Assembly: GCF_030272615.1 (NCBI RefSeq) | Contig: NC_081414.1 | Coordinates: 334,907,427 to 334,971,426 of the forward strand | Origin: Cryptomeria japonica | Taxonomy: Eukaryota > Streptophyta > Pinopsida > Cupressales > Cupressaceae | Reading direction: 5' to 3' | Length of the DNA: 64,000 bases | Part shown: positions 46,718 to 58,864 of the stretch, piece after piece | How the letters are laid out: each line of letters starts with the position of its first letter | Position numbering within the stretch: position 1 is the first letter of the stretch | Position numbers and translations under genes: made by a program | The notes under the pieces: generated by a model | What the model was told of the DNA's origin: nothing | Databases searched by the model: none | Seen by the model: the letters and a program-made list of their open reading frames with translations, nothing else

Positions 46718-47777
46718 TGTTAGGTCCCAAAGACAACTGAGAGGTGGGGGGGTGAATCAGTTGTCTACTAATTTCAAACCAAAAACAACTTAACAAACTT
46801 AATGTTTAATACTGGTAAAATAGTTAAGTATGTCGGTAGACAGTGTTAACAGTTAATTGCTCTATTGGTAAAGATTAATGCATGAAACATAAACATAAAG
46901 TTATCCACAATACATAACACCAATATTTGTACGTGGAAACCTTGTAAGGGGAAAAACCATGGTGGGAAACCTTACCCACAATCAGATGATACTACTGCAG
47001 ATAGTAAGTGTACATAAATGGGGTATGCACATGCAGAAAGGCCAACAGCCTAGAGCTCACTGCTCAATCACAAAATGGGAGTCACACTGACTACAGTTGG
47101 ATAGTTAAATCCAATAAGAATGTACTGCACAAAATAACATCTTTATATGCTGGATTCAATACCGGTGTAATGCTGATATGCTTCCATAAAGACCTAGCTT
47201 CACCTTCAAATGATGTCTTCATGTATAACTCTACTTAATCTCACATATACCTTCTCTTAATTCTTTTTCACACTCCACATTCGATCTTACAAATAAGATC
47301 TTACATTTATACCATAACCTAAGACCAATTTTAGTAGGTTGGCTCTACAAGATATTACAATAAAAGCATTTTACAAACAATATAATATCCGATGCAATAA
47401 CCGATTAAACATGTTGGCTTAATGCATTTACAATAATAAATCATCTCCATAGCGTGTCATGCTGATCTGGAAAAGATAAACCTGTTGGTGTAACCCTAGG
47501 TAACCCTGGACCTATTTGTCGGTAAAAGCAAATATGCAAATATGAATATACCAATGATTAATTATTCAAAACAAAGTGTCCACACGATGTCTTCAACATT
47601 ACCAAGTGTCTTCCATATCATTCCAAGTGTCGGTGATCATTATGTCCTACCGGTGAAATATATACTAGTAACTGTGCAATAGTTACTTGCTTGCCGGTGA
47701 ATGCTGCTGGATCTCCAAAGTGCTACTATTTTAGTAGGTGTTGACATCAATGACAAAACCATACCAAAATACCAACA
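46718..47777 (-). repeat. 3' LTR of C3
   Basis: The plus strand starts TGTTAGGTCCC and ends TACCAACA. It contains the TTTGTACGTGGAAACC motif and the G-run GGTGGGGGGGTGAATCAG near the start. Confidence 0.95.
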
Positions 47778-47792
47778 ATCTCCCCCTTTGAC
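47778..47792 (-). other. Polypurine tract of C3
   Basis: The minus strand reads GTCAAAGGGGGAGAT directly before the LTR start TGTTGG. Similar tracts recur at 47990-48005 and 48068-48078, between the LTR and the end of RNase H. Confidence 0.85.
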
Positions 47793-48154
47793 ATTGATGG
47801 CAACACAAGATGGAAAAACCATCAAAGTGCCAAAACAGAAATGCCAAATACCAAAAACCAACAATCTCTCCAAAAAGATCATAACCAGAATACAGAGAGT
47901 AATAGTCTCTATCAAACAACAATCTCTCCCTTTGGGAGCAACATGTGTTATCCAAAGTTCTCTTAAAATATAATGTGTTTTTCCATAGATATCTCTACCC
48001 CTTTGACATCAAATGCCAAAGTTACAAAAATCAAGTTCATATACAAAATACCAATCAATACCAACTACTCCCCCTGAGAAGTAGCTTCCTCATCAAAGAC
48101 CGGAGTAAAAGATTTGTCTTTTAATTCTGTCGGTTGATGACAATCATCAACTGT

Positions 48155-49825
48155 CTAAGTCTCTACCGGTGGTGATATGACTCCAAGCTGATCTCTGAGA
48201 TATTCAAAAGTCTCGTTAGGCAAAGGTTTTGTGAAAATATCTACAAGTTGTTCTTTAGTATTCACATAAACCAGTTCTATCTCCTTTTCTTCAAATTTTT
48301 CCCTTAGAAAATTCAGTTTGATAGAAACATGTTTTGTTTTAGAATGTAATACCGGATTCTTAGATATATTAATTGTTGCAGTGTTATCACAATATATAGT
48401 AATAGGTTCCTTGCATTTTACCCTTATGTCTTTCAACATTTGCTTAAGCCATAGTACCTGTGTACAGTTAGTTGTTGCTGCAACATATTCTGATTCTACT
48501 ATTGATAAAGATGTACAACTCTATTTCTTACTCAACCAAGAAACTAATCTCTTTTCAAGAAAGAATGCTCCACCAGTGGTGCTTTTTCTATCATCCACAT
48601 CTCCTGCCCAATTTGCATCTGTGTATGCACATAGATCAAAATTTTCATCTCTAGGATACCATAATCCAAGATTTACAGTGCCTTGTAAGTACCGGAAAAT
48701 CCTTTTTACTATTGATTCATGATTTTCTCTAGGATTACTTTGAAATCTAGAAACAATACATACTGCATTCATAATATCAGGTCGGGTTTGTGTCAAATAC
48801 AGTAAACCTCCTATCATAGACTTGTATCTAGTTGGATTAACAGGTGTAGATTCATCCCTTTGAGATAATTTGTCATTTGTAGTCATAGGTGTGCTTACCG
48901 GTTTAGAGTTCTCCATCCCAAATTTCTTTAGTAACTCTTTCAAGTACTTGGATTGACTCAAAAATATACCTTTGTCAATCTGTAAAATCTGCAATCCTAA
49001 AAAGAATTTTATTTCTCCAATCATAGACATTTCAAATTCTTGTTGCATTTTAAAAGAAAATTCTTTACATAATCCATCTTCTCCTCCAAAGATTATATCA
49101 TCAACGAATACTTCTATAATCAAGATGTCATCATTAGTTATTTTGTAATATAAATTGTTGTATGCATTTCCTTTAGTAAAACCAATCTTTAAAAGATACT
49201 TATCCAACCTTGCATACCAAGCTCTTAGGGCTTGCTTCAATCCATACAGAACTTTTCTTAACCTGCAAACCATATCATTGTCATCTGTCAAAGAAAATCC
49301 ATCAGGTTGTTCAATATAGACTTTCTCTTCAGGATCTCCATTCAAGAATGCACATTTAATGTCCATTTGATAAACTTTGTAGTTCTTGTGAGCTACAAAG
49401 GCCAAGAATAATCTGACTGCCTCAATTCTAGCTACCGGTGCAAAGGTTTCATTGTAATCCACTCCTTCTTTCTGAGAATATCCCTTACACACTAGTCTTC
49501 CTTTATTTCTGTCAACCTTACCATCTTCATTAAGTTTGTTTCTAAATACCCATTTGGTTCCAATTACATTTTTATCTTTAGGTCGGGGAACTAATGTCCA
49601 AGTATTATTTTTTTCAATTTGTTCTAATTCTTCTTCCATAGCTTTAATCCAAAATTTATCTTCACATGCCTCATTAATAGATGATGGTTCAATTTGAGAA
49701 ATAAGACATACCTCTTCATTTGCCAATCTTCCTCTTGTCATAACTCCTTTAAATTTACTTCCAATTATCTGATTTTCAGAATGATTCAATTTTACATATC
49801 AGGGTGTTTTAGTTTGTTGTTGTTC
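48155..49825 (-). pseudogene. C3 reverse transcriptase and RNase H
   Basis: RT motifs in order: [56 protein letters not shown] and [10 protein letters not shown]. They are followed by [13 protein letters not shown], the RPDIMNAV connection, and RNase H with [15 protein letters not shown] and YCDNTATINISKN. A TAG stop lies in the RNase H (LVSWLSKK stop). The end is DIFTKPLPNETFEYL and a stop at 48155. An upstream stop near 49800 (TP stop YVKLNHSE) separates it from the integrase linker. Confidence 0.93.
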
Positions 49826-50929
49826 TTCAATTACTGTGGAATCCTCTGATGGTGCCGAGGTAACTAGATCTTCATTTTGTACCAGTGGATTTAGTGTAGG
49901 TTCATTTGTCACAATTTCTGTTGCCGGTTCAGAGTCTATATACCTTGAAGTTCCTCTGAATTGTTCATCAATCTTTACATTTGTACTCTTAACAATTTTC
50001 TACAATCTCTTATTAAAACATCTATATGCCTTGTTTTTAGATGAATAACCAAGAAACATTCCTTCATCACTTCTAGGATCAAATTTTCCAATATACTCAT
50101 CTCTTCTAATATAACATTTACTTCCAAAAATTCTGAAATACTTAAGAGTAGGAGTATTACCAAACCATAGTTCATGAGGGGTCTTATCGGTTTCACCTTT
50201 GATGTGAACTTTGTTGAATGTATAGATGGCTATGTTGACTGCTTCTCTCCAGTATACATGTGGTAAATTTGCTTCATATAACATACTTCTTGCTGCATCC
50301 AAGATAGTTCTGTTTTTCCTTTCAACAACTCCATTCTACTATTGTGTTTGAGGTGTTGATAGTTGTCTTCTGATTCCATTCATTTTACAGAATGTATTAA
50401 AGTCCTTAGATGTGAATTCTCCTCCTTGATCTGATCTTAAACATTTGATTTTCTTACTGATTTCATTTTCAACCATTGCTTTGAACAGTTTGAACTTTCC
50501 AAGTGCTTCTGATTTTTCTCTGAGAAAAGTAACCCAACACATTCTAGAATAATCATCAATAATTAGCATGAAATATCTATCACCTTGTAAGCTTTTAGTT
50601 CTAGCTGGACCACATAAATCAGTGTGAATAAAATCAAGAGCATTATTGGATTTTTCTGGAATACTTTTGAAACTAGCTCTAACTTGTTTTCCAAATTGAC
50701 ATTCCTTACATATTGTATTATGAGGTTTCACAATTTTAGGTAGATCTCTAACTGCCTTAGAAGTACTGATCTTTACCATGCAATCAAAGTTTACATGACA
50801 TAGTCTTCTATGCCATAACCAACTTTCATTTATATGTGCAATCAAGCATGCCTTTTCACTGTTATTCAAATGAAAGATATTACCTCTAGTCTGATTACCG
50901 ATTGCAATTTCTAAACCAGTTCTATTCAT
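49826..50929 (-). pseudogene. C3 integrase
   Basis: Zinc finger WLWHRRLCHVNF...CKEC, core HTDLCGPARTKS, RSDQGGEFTS and, after two adjacent stops at about 50338, NGVVERKNRT; then GMFLGYSSKNKAYR. All three acidic residues exist, but the stops fall just before the third. Confidence 0.92.
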
Positions 50930-52018
50930 GATTTTGCATTTTCCATTCTTAAATTGTAACTAAAATCCTTTCTCAACCAATTGACCAACACTCAAAAGAT
51001 TATGCTTTAATCCTTCAACATAGTAGACATTGTCAGTGTTATGCTTACCATCAAGAGATATTGTACCTTTACCTTTGATTAAACAGGCTTTGTCATCTCC
51101 AAATCTTACTAAACCTCTATTGTATTCTTGAAAGTTCAAGAATTTACCTTTGTCTCCTGTCATATGATGTGAGCATCCTGAATCAATGATCCATTCATCC
51201 TTTACTTCAACTTTAGCTGCTAGGGCTTGTTCTACCGGTTGAGCAGTAGGTGCTGGTTGATCTTCTATTATAGCAACAAAAACCCATCCATTGTCTGTTG
51301 GATCCTCATCAAAATCATCAGTCACACCTTCATCAACAATGTAACAAGATTTGTCTTTGTTCTTCTTAAATCTGTATCTCTGATATTCAGGATTAGGCTT
51401 GTATGTTCTTCTAGCTTCTTCTTTTAGTCTAGCATGTCTATTAGGGCATCTCGAAGCCATATGACCAATCTTATTGTAGTTAAAACATTTAAAGGGTACT
51501 ATACCTTCATACTTACTTCCAACTGGACCTTTTGGCATTTTCCTTGCAAATAGTGCTTCAAGTTCTTCATTCTCCTTCCTAGTTTCTTCAAGTTCTCTTG
51601 CATAAAAGGCTTTCCAATCTGATTTGTCAAATGATGGAGTAAATGATGTTGATGCTCTAAAGGCCAAATCTATCTTTATAGTAGTAACAAGACCAAATTC
51701 CTCAATTTCAAAAGCTAAAAGTTTTCCAATCAATGTATCCCTAGTTACTGATGTATTAGGCATTGTTCTCAACTCATTTATAGCAGCAACCTTCATTTTA
51801 TATGCTAGTGGCAATCCTCTTAAGATTTTTGAAACACTTTCATCCTCACTCAAGGTTCCTCCACAACATTTAATACCCAAAACAATTTCATTTACTCTTT
51901 CCATAAAAGCAGAAATCCTTTCATCTTCTTCCATTTTCAAATGTTCATACCTCACTCGGAAGCTTTCAAGTTTTGCAATCTTGACAGTGGAATCTCCTTC
52001 ATTCAGTGCTTCCAAATG
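50930..52018 (-). pseudogene. C3 gag C-terminal part and protease
   Basis: Gag resumes after the insertion with LEALNEGDSTVKIAKLESFR. The zinc knuckle reads CFNYNKIGHMASRC, so its second cysteine has become tyrosine. The protease DEWIIDSGCSHHMTGDKG is intact in its D-S-G. A stop after VEKGF (about 50957) precedes the integrase. Confidence 0.9.
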
Positions 52019-52023
52019 ATCCC

Positions 52024-52814
52024 TATATATGGTGAAAATGGATAACAATAATAACAAAATTGAAAGGCTAAATGAATTCAACCACAAAACCCTAGCCTAA
52101 CAACAACAAAGATCCACCATAACATATGAAGATTACCTAAGACAATGCAAATCAAATGAAATCACAAAGATTATACCATCACATGTCCAATAGGGTTTTG
52201 ATCTCCATTCTTCCTATCTCCATTGATCTTGCTTGAATATATTTGCTCTCAGATTTTATATGCACAAGAGCTCAACAAAGAACGGAATGTGGTTGCAAGT
52301 AGGATCATAATGTAGTCAATTGATCAAGTAGTTAGCTCATTAGGTCATTAGAATGATTGATTAGGGTTTGATAATGAAGAAAGCATCTCCTTAAATAGAA
52401 GACACAATATGAAATGGAGGGATAAGATTGAGAGGTGTAAAAGGAGGTCGGCTAGGATTAGAGGGTAGGTAGAGGAAATAATAAAATAATGAAAGAGGTA
52501 GGTAGTGTAGGAATTAAGAGATGAATGACATGTGTCATGGGTGGAAAAGGTTAATGAATTAATTAAATAAATAAAGATTTATTTAATTAATAAAAGAAGT
52601 GGGATAATTAAATAAATAAGATATTTATTTAATTTAGGAAAAGGATAATTTAAATAAATAAATGTATTTATTTAAATGAGAAATAAAGCTAGAAGAGGAT
52701 AAATGAATTAATTAAACAAATAAAGATTTATTTAATTAATAGAAGAATTAGGCTTAGATAATTAAATAAATAAAATATTTATTTAATTAGACATGACAAT
52801 TTTGGGTGTCTACA
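52024..52814 (-). repeat. LTR-like insertion in C3 gag (probable solo gypsy LTR)
   Basis: 791 bp flanked by ATCCC (52019-52023 and 52815-52819). Removing it and one ATCCC restores the gag reading (TKAIWD joined to HLEALNEG). On the minus strand it starts TGTAGACACCCAAAATTG like the G1-type LTRs. At the other end six extra bases (TATATA) separate the target copy from a TGGTGAAAATGG that would be the canonical terminus. It is rich in ATTTAATTAA-type repeats at 52555-52790. Confidence 0.8.
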
Positions 52815-52819
52815 ATCCC

Positions 52820-53096
52820 AAATAGCTTTAGTAGTAGACCTATCTAATAATCCCATAATTTGTTGATCTGATAAAGCACTCAAAAGTGCTTCTCTTGCTT
52901 TGCAATCATTCTCCTCATCTTTAGCTAATGTAGTTGGAGCAATCTGACCAGCTACAACAGCAGTATAGCCGTTCTTTGTAACTTCCCAAATGTCTTTACC
53001 AATGCAATTCAGATGTGTCTCCATCCTGATCTTCCATATCCCATAGTTGGTTCCATCAAGTTTAAGACTGTCCTTCCTGAAATAATTAGTAGTCAT
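52820..53096 (-). pseudogene. C3 gag N-terminal part
   Basis: Starts MTTNYFRKDSLKLDGTNYG, 43 bp after the PBS, and runs to STTKAIWD, where the insertion begins. It matches the C1 gag opening in layout. Confidence 0.9.
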
Positions 53097-53138
53097 TGGA
53101 TCTCCTCAAGTTGTTAAACTTCTGCAAAAGAGGACTAG

Positions 53139-53150
53139 GCTCTGATACCA
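53139..53150 (-). other. Primer binding site of C3
   Basis: The minus strand reads TGGTATCAGAGC, with two bases (AT) between it and the LTR, as in C1. Confidence 0.92.
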
Positions 53151-53152
53151 AT

Positions 53153-54212
53153 TGTTAGGTCCCAAAGTCAACTGAGAGGGGTGGGGGTGAATTAGTTGTC
53201 TACTAATTTCAAACCAAAAATAACTTAACCAACTTAATGCTTAATATCGGTAAACCAATTAAGTATGCCGGTAGACAGTGTTAACAGTTAATTGCTATAC
53301 CGGTAAAGATTAATGCATGAAACATAAACATAAAGTTATCCACAACACATAACACCAATATTTGTACGTGGAAACCCTGTAAGGGGAAAAACCACAGTGG
53401 GAAACCTTACCCACAATCAGATGATACTACTGCAGATAGTAAGTCTACATAAATGGGGTATGCACATGCAGAAAGGCCAACAACCTAGAGCTCACTGTTC
53501 AATCACAAAATGGGAGTCACACTGACTACAGTTGGATAGTTAAATCCAATAAGAATGTATTGCATAAAATAGCATCTTCATATGCTGGATTCAGTACCGG
53601 TGTAATGCTAATATGCTTCCATAAAGACCTAGCTTCACCTTCAAATGATGTCTTCGTGTATAACTCTGCTTAATCTCGCATATACCTTCTCTTAATTCTT
53701 TTTCGCACTCCACATTCGATCTTACAAATAAGATCTTACATTTATACCATAACCTAAGACCAATTTTAGTAGGTCGGCTCTACAAGATATTACAATAAAA
53801 GCATTTTAGAAACAATATAATATCTGATGCAATAACCGATTAAACATGTCGGCTTAATGCATTTACAATAATAAATCATCTCCATAGCGTGCCATGCTGA
53901 TCTGGAAAAGATAAACCTGTCGGTGTAACCCTAGGTAACCTTGGACCTATTTGTCGGTAAAAGCAAATATGCAAATATGAATATACCAATGATTAATTCT
54001 TCAAAACAAAGTGTCCACATGATGTCTTCGACATTACCAAGTGTCTTCCATATCATTCCAAGTGCCGGTGATCATTATGTCCTGCCGGTGAACTATATAC
54101 CAGTAACTGTGCAATAGTTACTTGCTTGTCGGTGAATGTTGCTGGATCTCCAAAGTGCTAGTGTTTTAGTAGGTATTGACATCAATAACAAAACCATACC
54201 AAAATACCAATA
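53153..54212 (-). repeat. 5' LTR of C3
   Basis: Colinear with the left LTR over 1060 bp. The outer terminus is TA instead of CA on the plus strand (TATTGG instead of TGTTGG on the minus strand), a single G-to-A type decay. Confidence 0.95.
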
Positions 54213-55276
54213 AAAATTTGGCTAATGTTATATTATCCTGGGCCTTCATCCTTTACTTTCATTTTCAACTTCTCTTGTTTTGGTGTAGGGATTGGTGTAT
54301 TGGTGAGATTTGTTGGGTGGATGTAGGATGATGAGGCAGTGGCTTCTCTGTTGCTAGAAACTATGATATCAAGTTGATGCCTTATATTATTACAGAAGGT
54401 GAATGGGTTGGCATCACCAAGGATAGTAATCTCTACTCCATTTTGTGGAAATTTGATGCATTGATGGTAAGTGGATGGTATTGCTTGCATGGAATGAATC
54501 CATGGTCTACCTAATAGGAGATTGTATGGAAGAGGGAGGTCTAGGACTTGGAAAACCACATCCTTCACCACAGGTCCCACCCTTACTAGTAAAGTGACGC
54601 TCCCTTTTGAGGAATGTTCAACATCATCATAGTTCTTGATGGTGATCTTCTTTCTAGCGTCTACTACTCCTTCAAAATATCCCAATGTTGTAATCATTTG
54701 CAAGGTGAAAATGTTAAGACCAATTCCATTGTCAATCAATACTCGCTTGATTCTATGTTGATGTATAAATCCCTCAATGTGTAGAGGGGCATTATGTGGC
54801 TGTTGAAAGGATACATCATCACTCTCAATGAAAGTGAGACATGGTGATGATTTGAGACTTCCAACCATGGCTTGAAATTGATTTGTGTTTAGGTTGGATG
54901 GAACTGATGCTTCTTGGAGAGCTTGGCCCAAGATAGTTTTGTGTGAGGGTGATAGGCGCCACAACTCTAGTATGGAAATGAGTGCGGGAGTTTTATCCAA
55001 TTGATCAACAAGACTATAATGTTTGGGCATGTATGTTTCTTTTGATGGTGCTCTTGGTAAGACAAGTTTGTTGCGGAAGGTAACAACATTGCATGCATGA
55101 TCTTTTCCTTTGATGGTAATGGTAGCAACTTTTTCATTGGCATCATAAAGATTATTGATAGTATAGATATATGTTGCACGTGTATAGTTTGTCATGTTAT
55201 CTTGGTTCTTACCTTCATGGGATGGACCTCCTTTCGCATATGATGGGAGTGGATTCTTGAACACAGTGTGATCCAT
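54213..55276 (-). pseudogene. G1 protease region
   Basis: A 347-codon open frame (55276-54233). The retropepsin core is RVLIDNGIGLNIFTLQ (about residues 182-197), followed by PYNLLLGRPWIHSMQAIPST, typical of Tat gag-protease proteins. The preceding 180 residues are linker. A TAA stop follows DEGPG just before the C3 insertion point. Confidence 0.85.
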
Positions 55277-56823
55277 GTTGGAAGTTTTTGCATTGTGACC
55301 ATCGACTTCTATATCACCTTGATCAACGAGGTCTTGAACAATGTCCTTTAGTCAATGGAAATTATTTATGTTATGACCCTTTCCTTTGTGAAATTCACAA
55401 TACTCATTATCCCTCCACCATTGAGGTTTAACCTGAGGCTCATAATCTAATGATCTAGGCAACGTGATAAGATTGGAAGATAGAAGTTGTCGTAATACCA
55501 CTTCAAGAGGTTCTCCCAAGGGTGTATATGTTCGATTGGGTTTGTATCTAGAGTACATGTTTTTAGGTGCCTCTTGTTGTGTGTTGGAAGGTTGATTGTT
55601 TTGATTGTTTGTGGGATGACCTTGGTTGATATTGCAGTTGTGATGATTATCTATTTGTCCACAATTTTGACTATGGGTTGGGCGATTTTGAGAGTTCTTG
55701 CGTCTACCACACCATCGTTAACAATATTTTTGTTTTTGGACCAAAACTTGGGTTTATCACTATTGTAGGCTGGTCGTGGACCATCCTTGTTGTCCTTGTA
55801 AATTTTGACAAGTTTCTTCTTGATAAGGGCTTTCTCGATTTTAAGTCCTCGGGCTGTCACGTCCTTGAAAGAGTTTGAACATTTGACTTCTAAGTAAAAT
55901 TACATTTCCTCATTTAAGTTTGAAATAAAAATTTCAACTAATTGTTCTTTGGGAATGTGATACGAACATCGACTAGAAATGTGTCTCCATCTTTGTAAGA
56001 ATGTTGAGAACTACTCTCCATTATTTTGTTTTGTATTGCATAGATCAGCCATGTAGACATCATGTTCTGTGTTATGTGAATGATGAGTGATACAATTTTG
56101 TACTAGGTCCTCGAATATCCTTATTCCTCTAGGCAAGAATGAAAACCATTGCATGGCCGATCCACCTAAACTTTGAGGGAAAAGGTGCATTAAATGTGTT
56201 TCATCATATGCCACCTCTAAGCATGCAGAGAAAAATTCTCTCACATGGTCCCTTGGATCTCCTTTCCCTTTGTATTTATCAAATTTTGGTGTTTCAAAAT
56301 TGCATGGGAATGGAGGAATGATCATGTTCCTATCAAATGGATAGGGACAAATATCTTCGAGAGTGTTTTGTTTTTGTGATCTTCTTGAATTGACTTGTTG
56401 TGCTAGGTCTTGTATTTGTTGTCTCAACATACCCATTTCTATTGGAGGATAGTTCCTTTGGTGATAGGTGTCATCGTAATTGTGGGTATTTTGATGTCTT
56501 CTCTCATTGTGGTGATTGTTTTGGGCTTGCTCTGATGTTTCTCGAATTTGTGATAAGTCAAAATTTAAAGGGAGTTTTGCACCCTCTTGAGCAAGTCTTA
56601 GGAAATGAGCATTCGCATTCCCTCTAAGAATCTCATCAAAGATTTTGTTAAATCATGGGTTATGTGTTGCTTACTCGATTTCCACTTGTGTGGGAGAATC
56701 TGGGCCTTCTCCCCCTAAAAATTCATCATGATGGAAGGGGTTATTGAGTTCTTTATCCTCTTCTGATTCTGGGTGCATTTCACTTTGTTTGTGTCTTTGA
56801 TACTGAGCTCTAGTCTTAGCCAT
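55277..56823 (-). pseudogene. G1 gag
   Basis: ATG at 56823-56821 begins MAKTRAQYQRHKQSE. The conserved capsid segment is at 56436-56011 (FDKYKGKGDPRDHVREFF, LGGSAMQWFSFLP) and a C-terminal finger-like YCEFHKGKGHNINNFH lies at about 55390-55355. Several stops interrupt the frame (for example near 56660, 55900 and 55650). Gag would package element RNA. Confidence 0.85.
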
Positions 56824-58864
56824 GTTAGAGTGTGTTTTGAGAATGAGATGAATGAAAAAGTCGATGGGTGATCCCTTCTTATAGTTCCAAGATTTTATGA
56901 CGATGATGATGAGTTTGAAGTGTTTGTGGATATTTGATCTCCTACACTAAAGGTTGGGTATCGACAAAGTCCTCTTTAGAATTGCTTGTTTGATTTTTTA
57001 ACAATTGTGAGATGAGGTGTATCAAGGTTTGTGTTGTTACAATCCCAAGCTACCTAGTAATGAGAGGATACCCTCACGAACTATTTTTAACCTATCTATT
57101 ATGCTTAGTAATGTCCCTTAGGATGATTGATCCTAGATGTAGAGACACACTAGAAAGTGATTTTGTTGGTATGATGAGCAATATTTGAAATAACTAAGGA
57201 CAAGACTTCTTTGTGTTGAGAGTTGAATGGATTTTTTATGTTTGGATTGTGAACTTTGAAATGAATGTGAACCTTGAAATTTCTACTAAGGGGCTATGAA
57301 TTTGATGATTGATTTTGGAAATGATTTTGAAGTGAGAAAGATGGAAAAAATGTAGGAGGATTATGTGAACCTAGGAATCTCTAATAAGTGCTTGCGGGTT
57401 GTGGAATATATGATGGAGTAATTCAAAGTCGTCGGTAAAACCGTGACTAAAATTGTGATATCAAAGGATGAAAGTGCGATGTTTCAACAAAAGTTTGCGG
57501 TTCTTGTACAAGAAGTTTCTTTTCTTTTGGGTTTTCTTTTCACTTTGCTTCTTTTTGGTTTTTCAATAAATTGACCTCTTGGCGTATTTGAGAGTTTTCC
57601 AAACACGAAGCATTGATGGCTTTTTCAAGAATGTTTGTTTTGTTTGATTAAATCATTGTTGAGGTGTAACTTGTTTCAAATGTTTGATTCCTTTTGGTGG
57701 TTAGTAAAAATGACCTAGCAAAAACTTTCATGCCTTAGGTTAAAAATTGGTCATCTGGATCTTATCTTACTCTCTATCTTGCACTTCAGGCTTAGGGTTT
57801 AGGGTTTTATGGATTTTGTATAAGTCTTGGTAAGATCCCCTAAAATTGTTATAAATTTGCATTACTTTTTCACTTAAGCTTGAGGGTTCTAGTAACATTG
57901 GCGGGGCCTTTTCTATGTCCTAGGTGTTTATTTGTTGCATGGATCCTATTTTCCTTAGTATGCGTTTTGATTTTCCTAAGCGGACCCCTTTTCACATTTT
58001 AGCCAACATATTTGTGATAAGAGTCAGGCTACTAATGTTTTCCATTGTTTATACATGTCTTAATGGATGGAGATCTTTTAATCATGATCAGAAAACATGC
58101 TTGGTCATTAAACGACTAGAGAAAGTGTGCACCGTGGCTAACAATATAAAGTTCAGACAGATCGAACGGTTCTCGCTATCTCGCGGTAGAAAGTGCTCAA
58201 AATTTAATGATTGCAAAATCACGAGATGATGCCACATGTCTAGGACTGGCCGAGAGAAGCCAAATGGTGGGGTCGTTGCCAACAATGAGGAGGATGATGA
58301 GTTGGAGATGTTGTGTCATGATTTTTATGTCTCTGCTTGCTATGAAAGATGGTCAATGTTAGATTGACTAATATAGATTGTGTGATGTGCCATCATGGAA
58401 AGAATCAACGACCCAGTTTCAAACTTGGTTCAAATATGAATTCGAGCCATTTTCCACTTGCGCGAGCAGTAATGGTGAACAATATGGTGAAGCCTGGTCC
58501 CAAAATATCATTAAAAGACTTCAAAATTATTTTTTATTCACAAAGAAATTAAGAAGTAACCAAAAGGTGATTCCAGAGTCAGAGAAGATTCGAGCGATCT
58601 ATCACATTGTAGAATTAAGGTTTACTCAGTGCTTTCAAAACCGTAAGCTGCTTACCTTCCCTTCTGTGTTTTCAAAGCTAGATAGTGTAAATTGTGTGAA
58701 ATTCTGGTGAAAGGATTGAATATTGTTGTAGGGTTTTATAGTCTTAGCATAAGGAGTTTGAGAATTCTCCATTCTTTCGTGTTGGAATTATCAATTCTTG
58801 TGTTGAACCTTAGTTTCCCTCCCCTGCCTATCGGTAATCATTGAGAAGGCCCTAGTTTAATAGA
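56824..58864. other. G1 leader and unassigned spacer
   Basis: No LTR matching the G1 3' LTR is recognisable here, so the 5' end of G1 is unresolved. A plus-strand frame at 58378-58710 has no recognisable motif. At about 58265-58285 GGTGGGGTCGTTGCC resembles the TGGCGCCGTTGCC primer site of some gypsy elements and could belong to a plus-strand element. Confidence 0.35.

Larger units (their letters stand above)
46718..54212 (-). mobile_element. Complete Ty1/copia retrotransposon C3
   Basis: Two 1060-bp LTRs (46718-47777 and 53153-54212), PBS two bases inside the 5' LTR, polypurine tract at the 3' LTR, and AAAAT target duplication (46713-46717 and 54213-54217). The interior encodes gag, protease, integrase, RT and RNase H on the minus strand. 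Several in-frame stops and a 791-bp insertion in gag make it defective. It is related to C1 and C4 ([20 protein letters not shown] protease). Confidence 0.96.
30830..56823 (-). mobile_element. Decayed Tat-lineage Ty3/gypsy retrotransposon G1, split by nested insertions
   Basis: Read on the minus strand and skipping the insertions, the order is gag (56823-55340), protease (55276-54213), linker and RT (46717-44638), RNase H (44331-44104), a second archaeal-type RNase H (43885-43302), integrase (43226-41072), a long non-coding tail, a polypurine tract (32063-32051) and the 3' LTR (from 32050 down). Two RNase H domains with a long 3' tail characterise the Tat/Retand/Ogre branch. C2, C3 and a solo LTR sit inside it. 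A 5' LTR was not recognised. The left limit (about 30830) is approximate. Confidence 0.85.

Noticed and set aside
56824-58864. Search for a 5' LTR of G1
   Set aside because: None of the marks of the 3' LTR (81-bp repeats, TGTAGACACA start, G/C block) is seen here, so no LTR is claimed.
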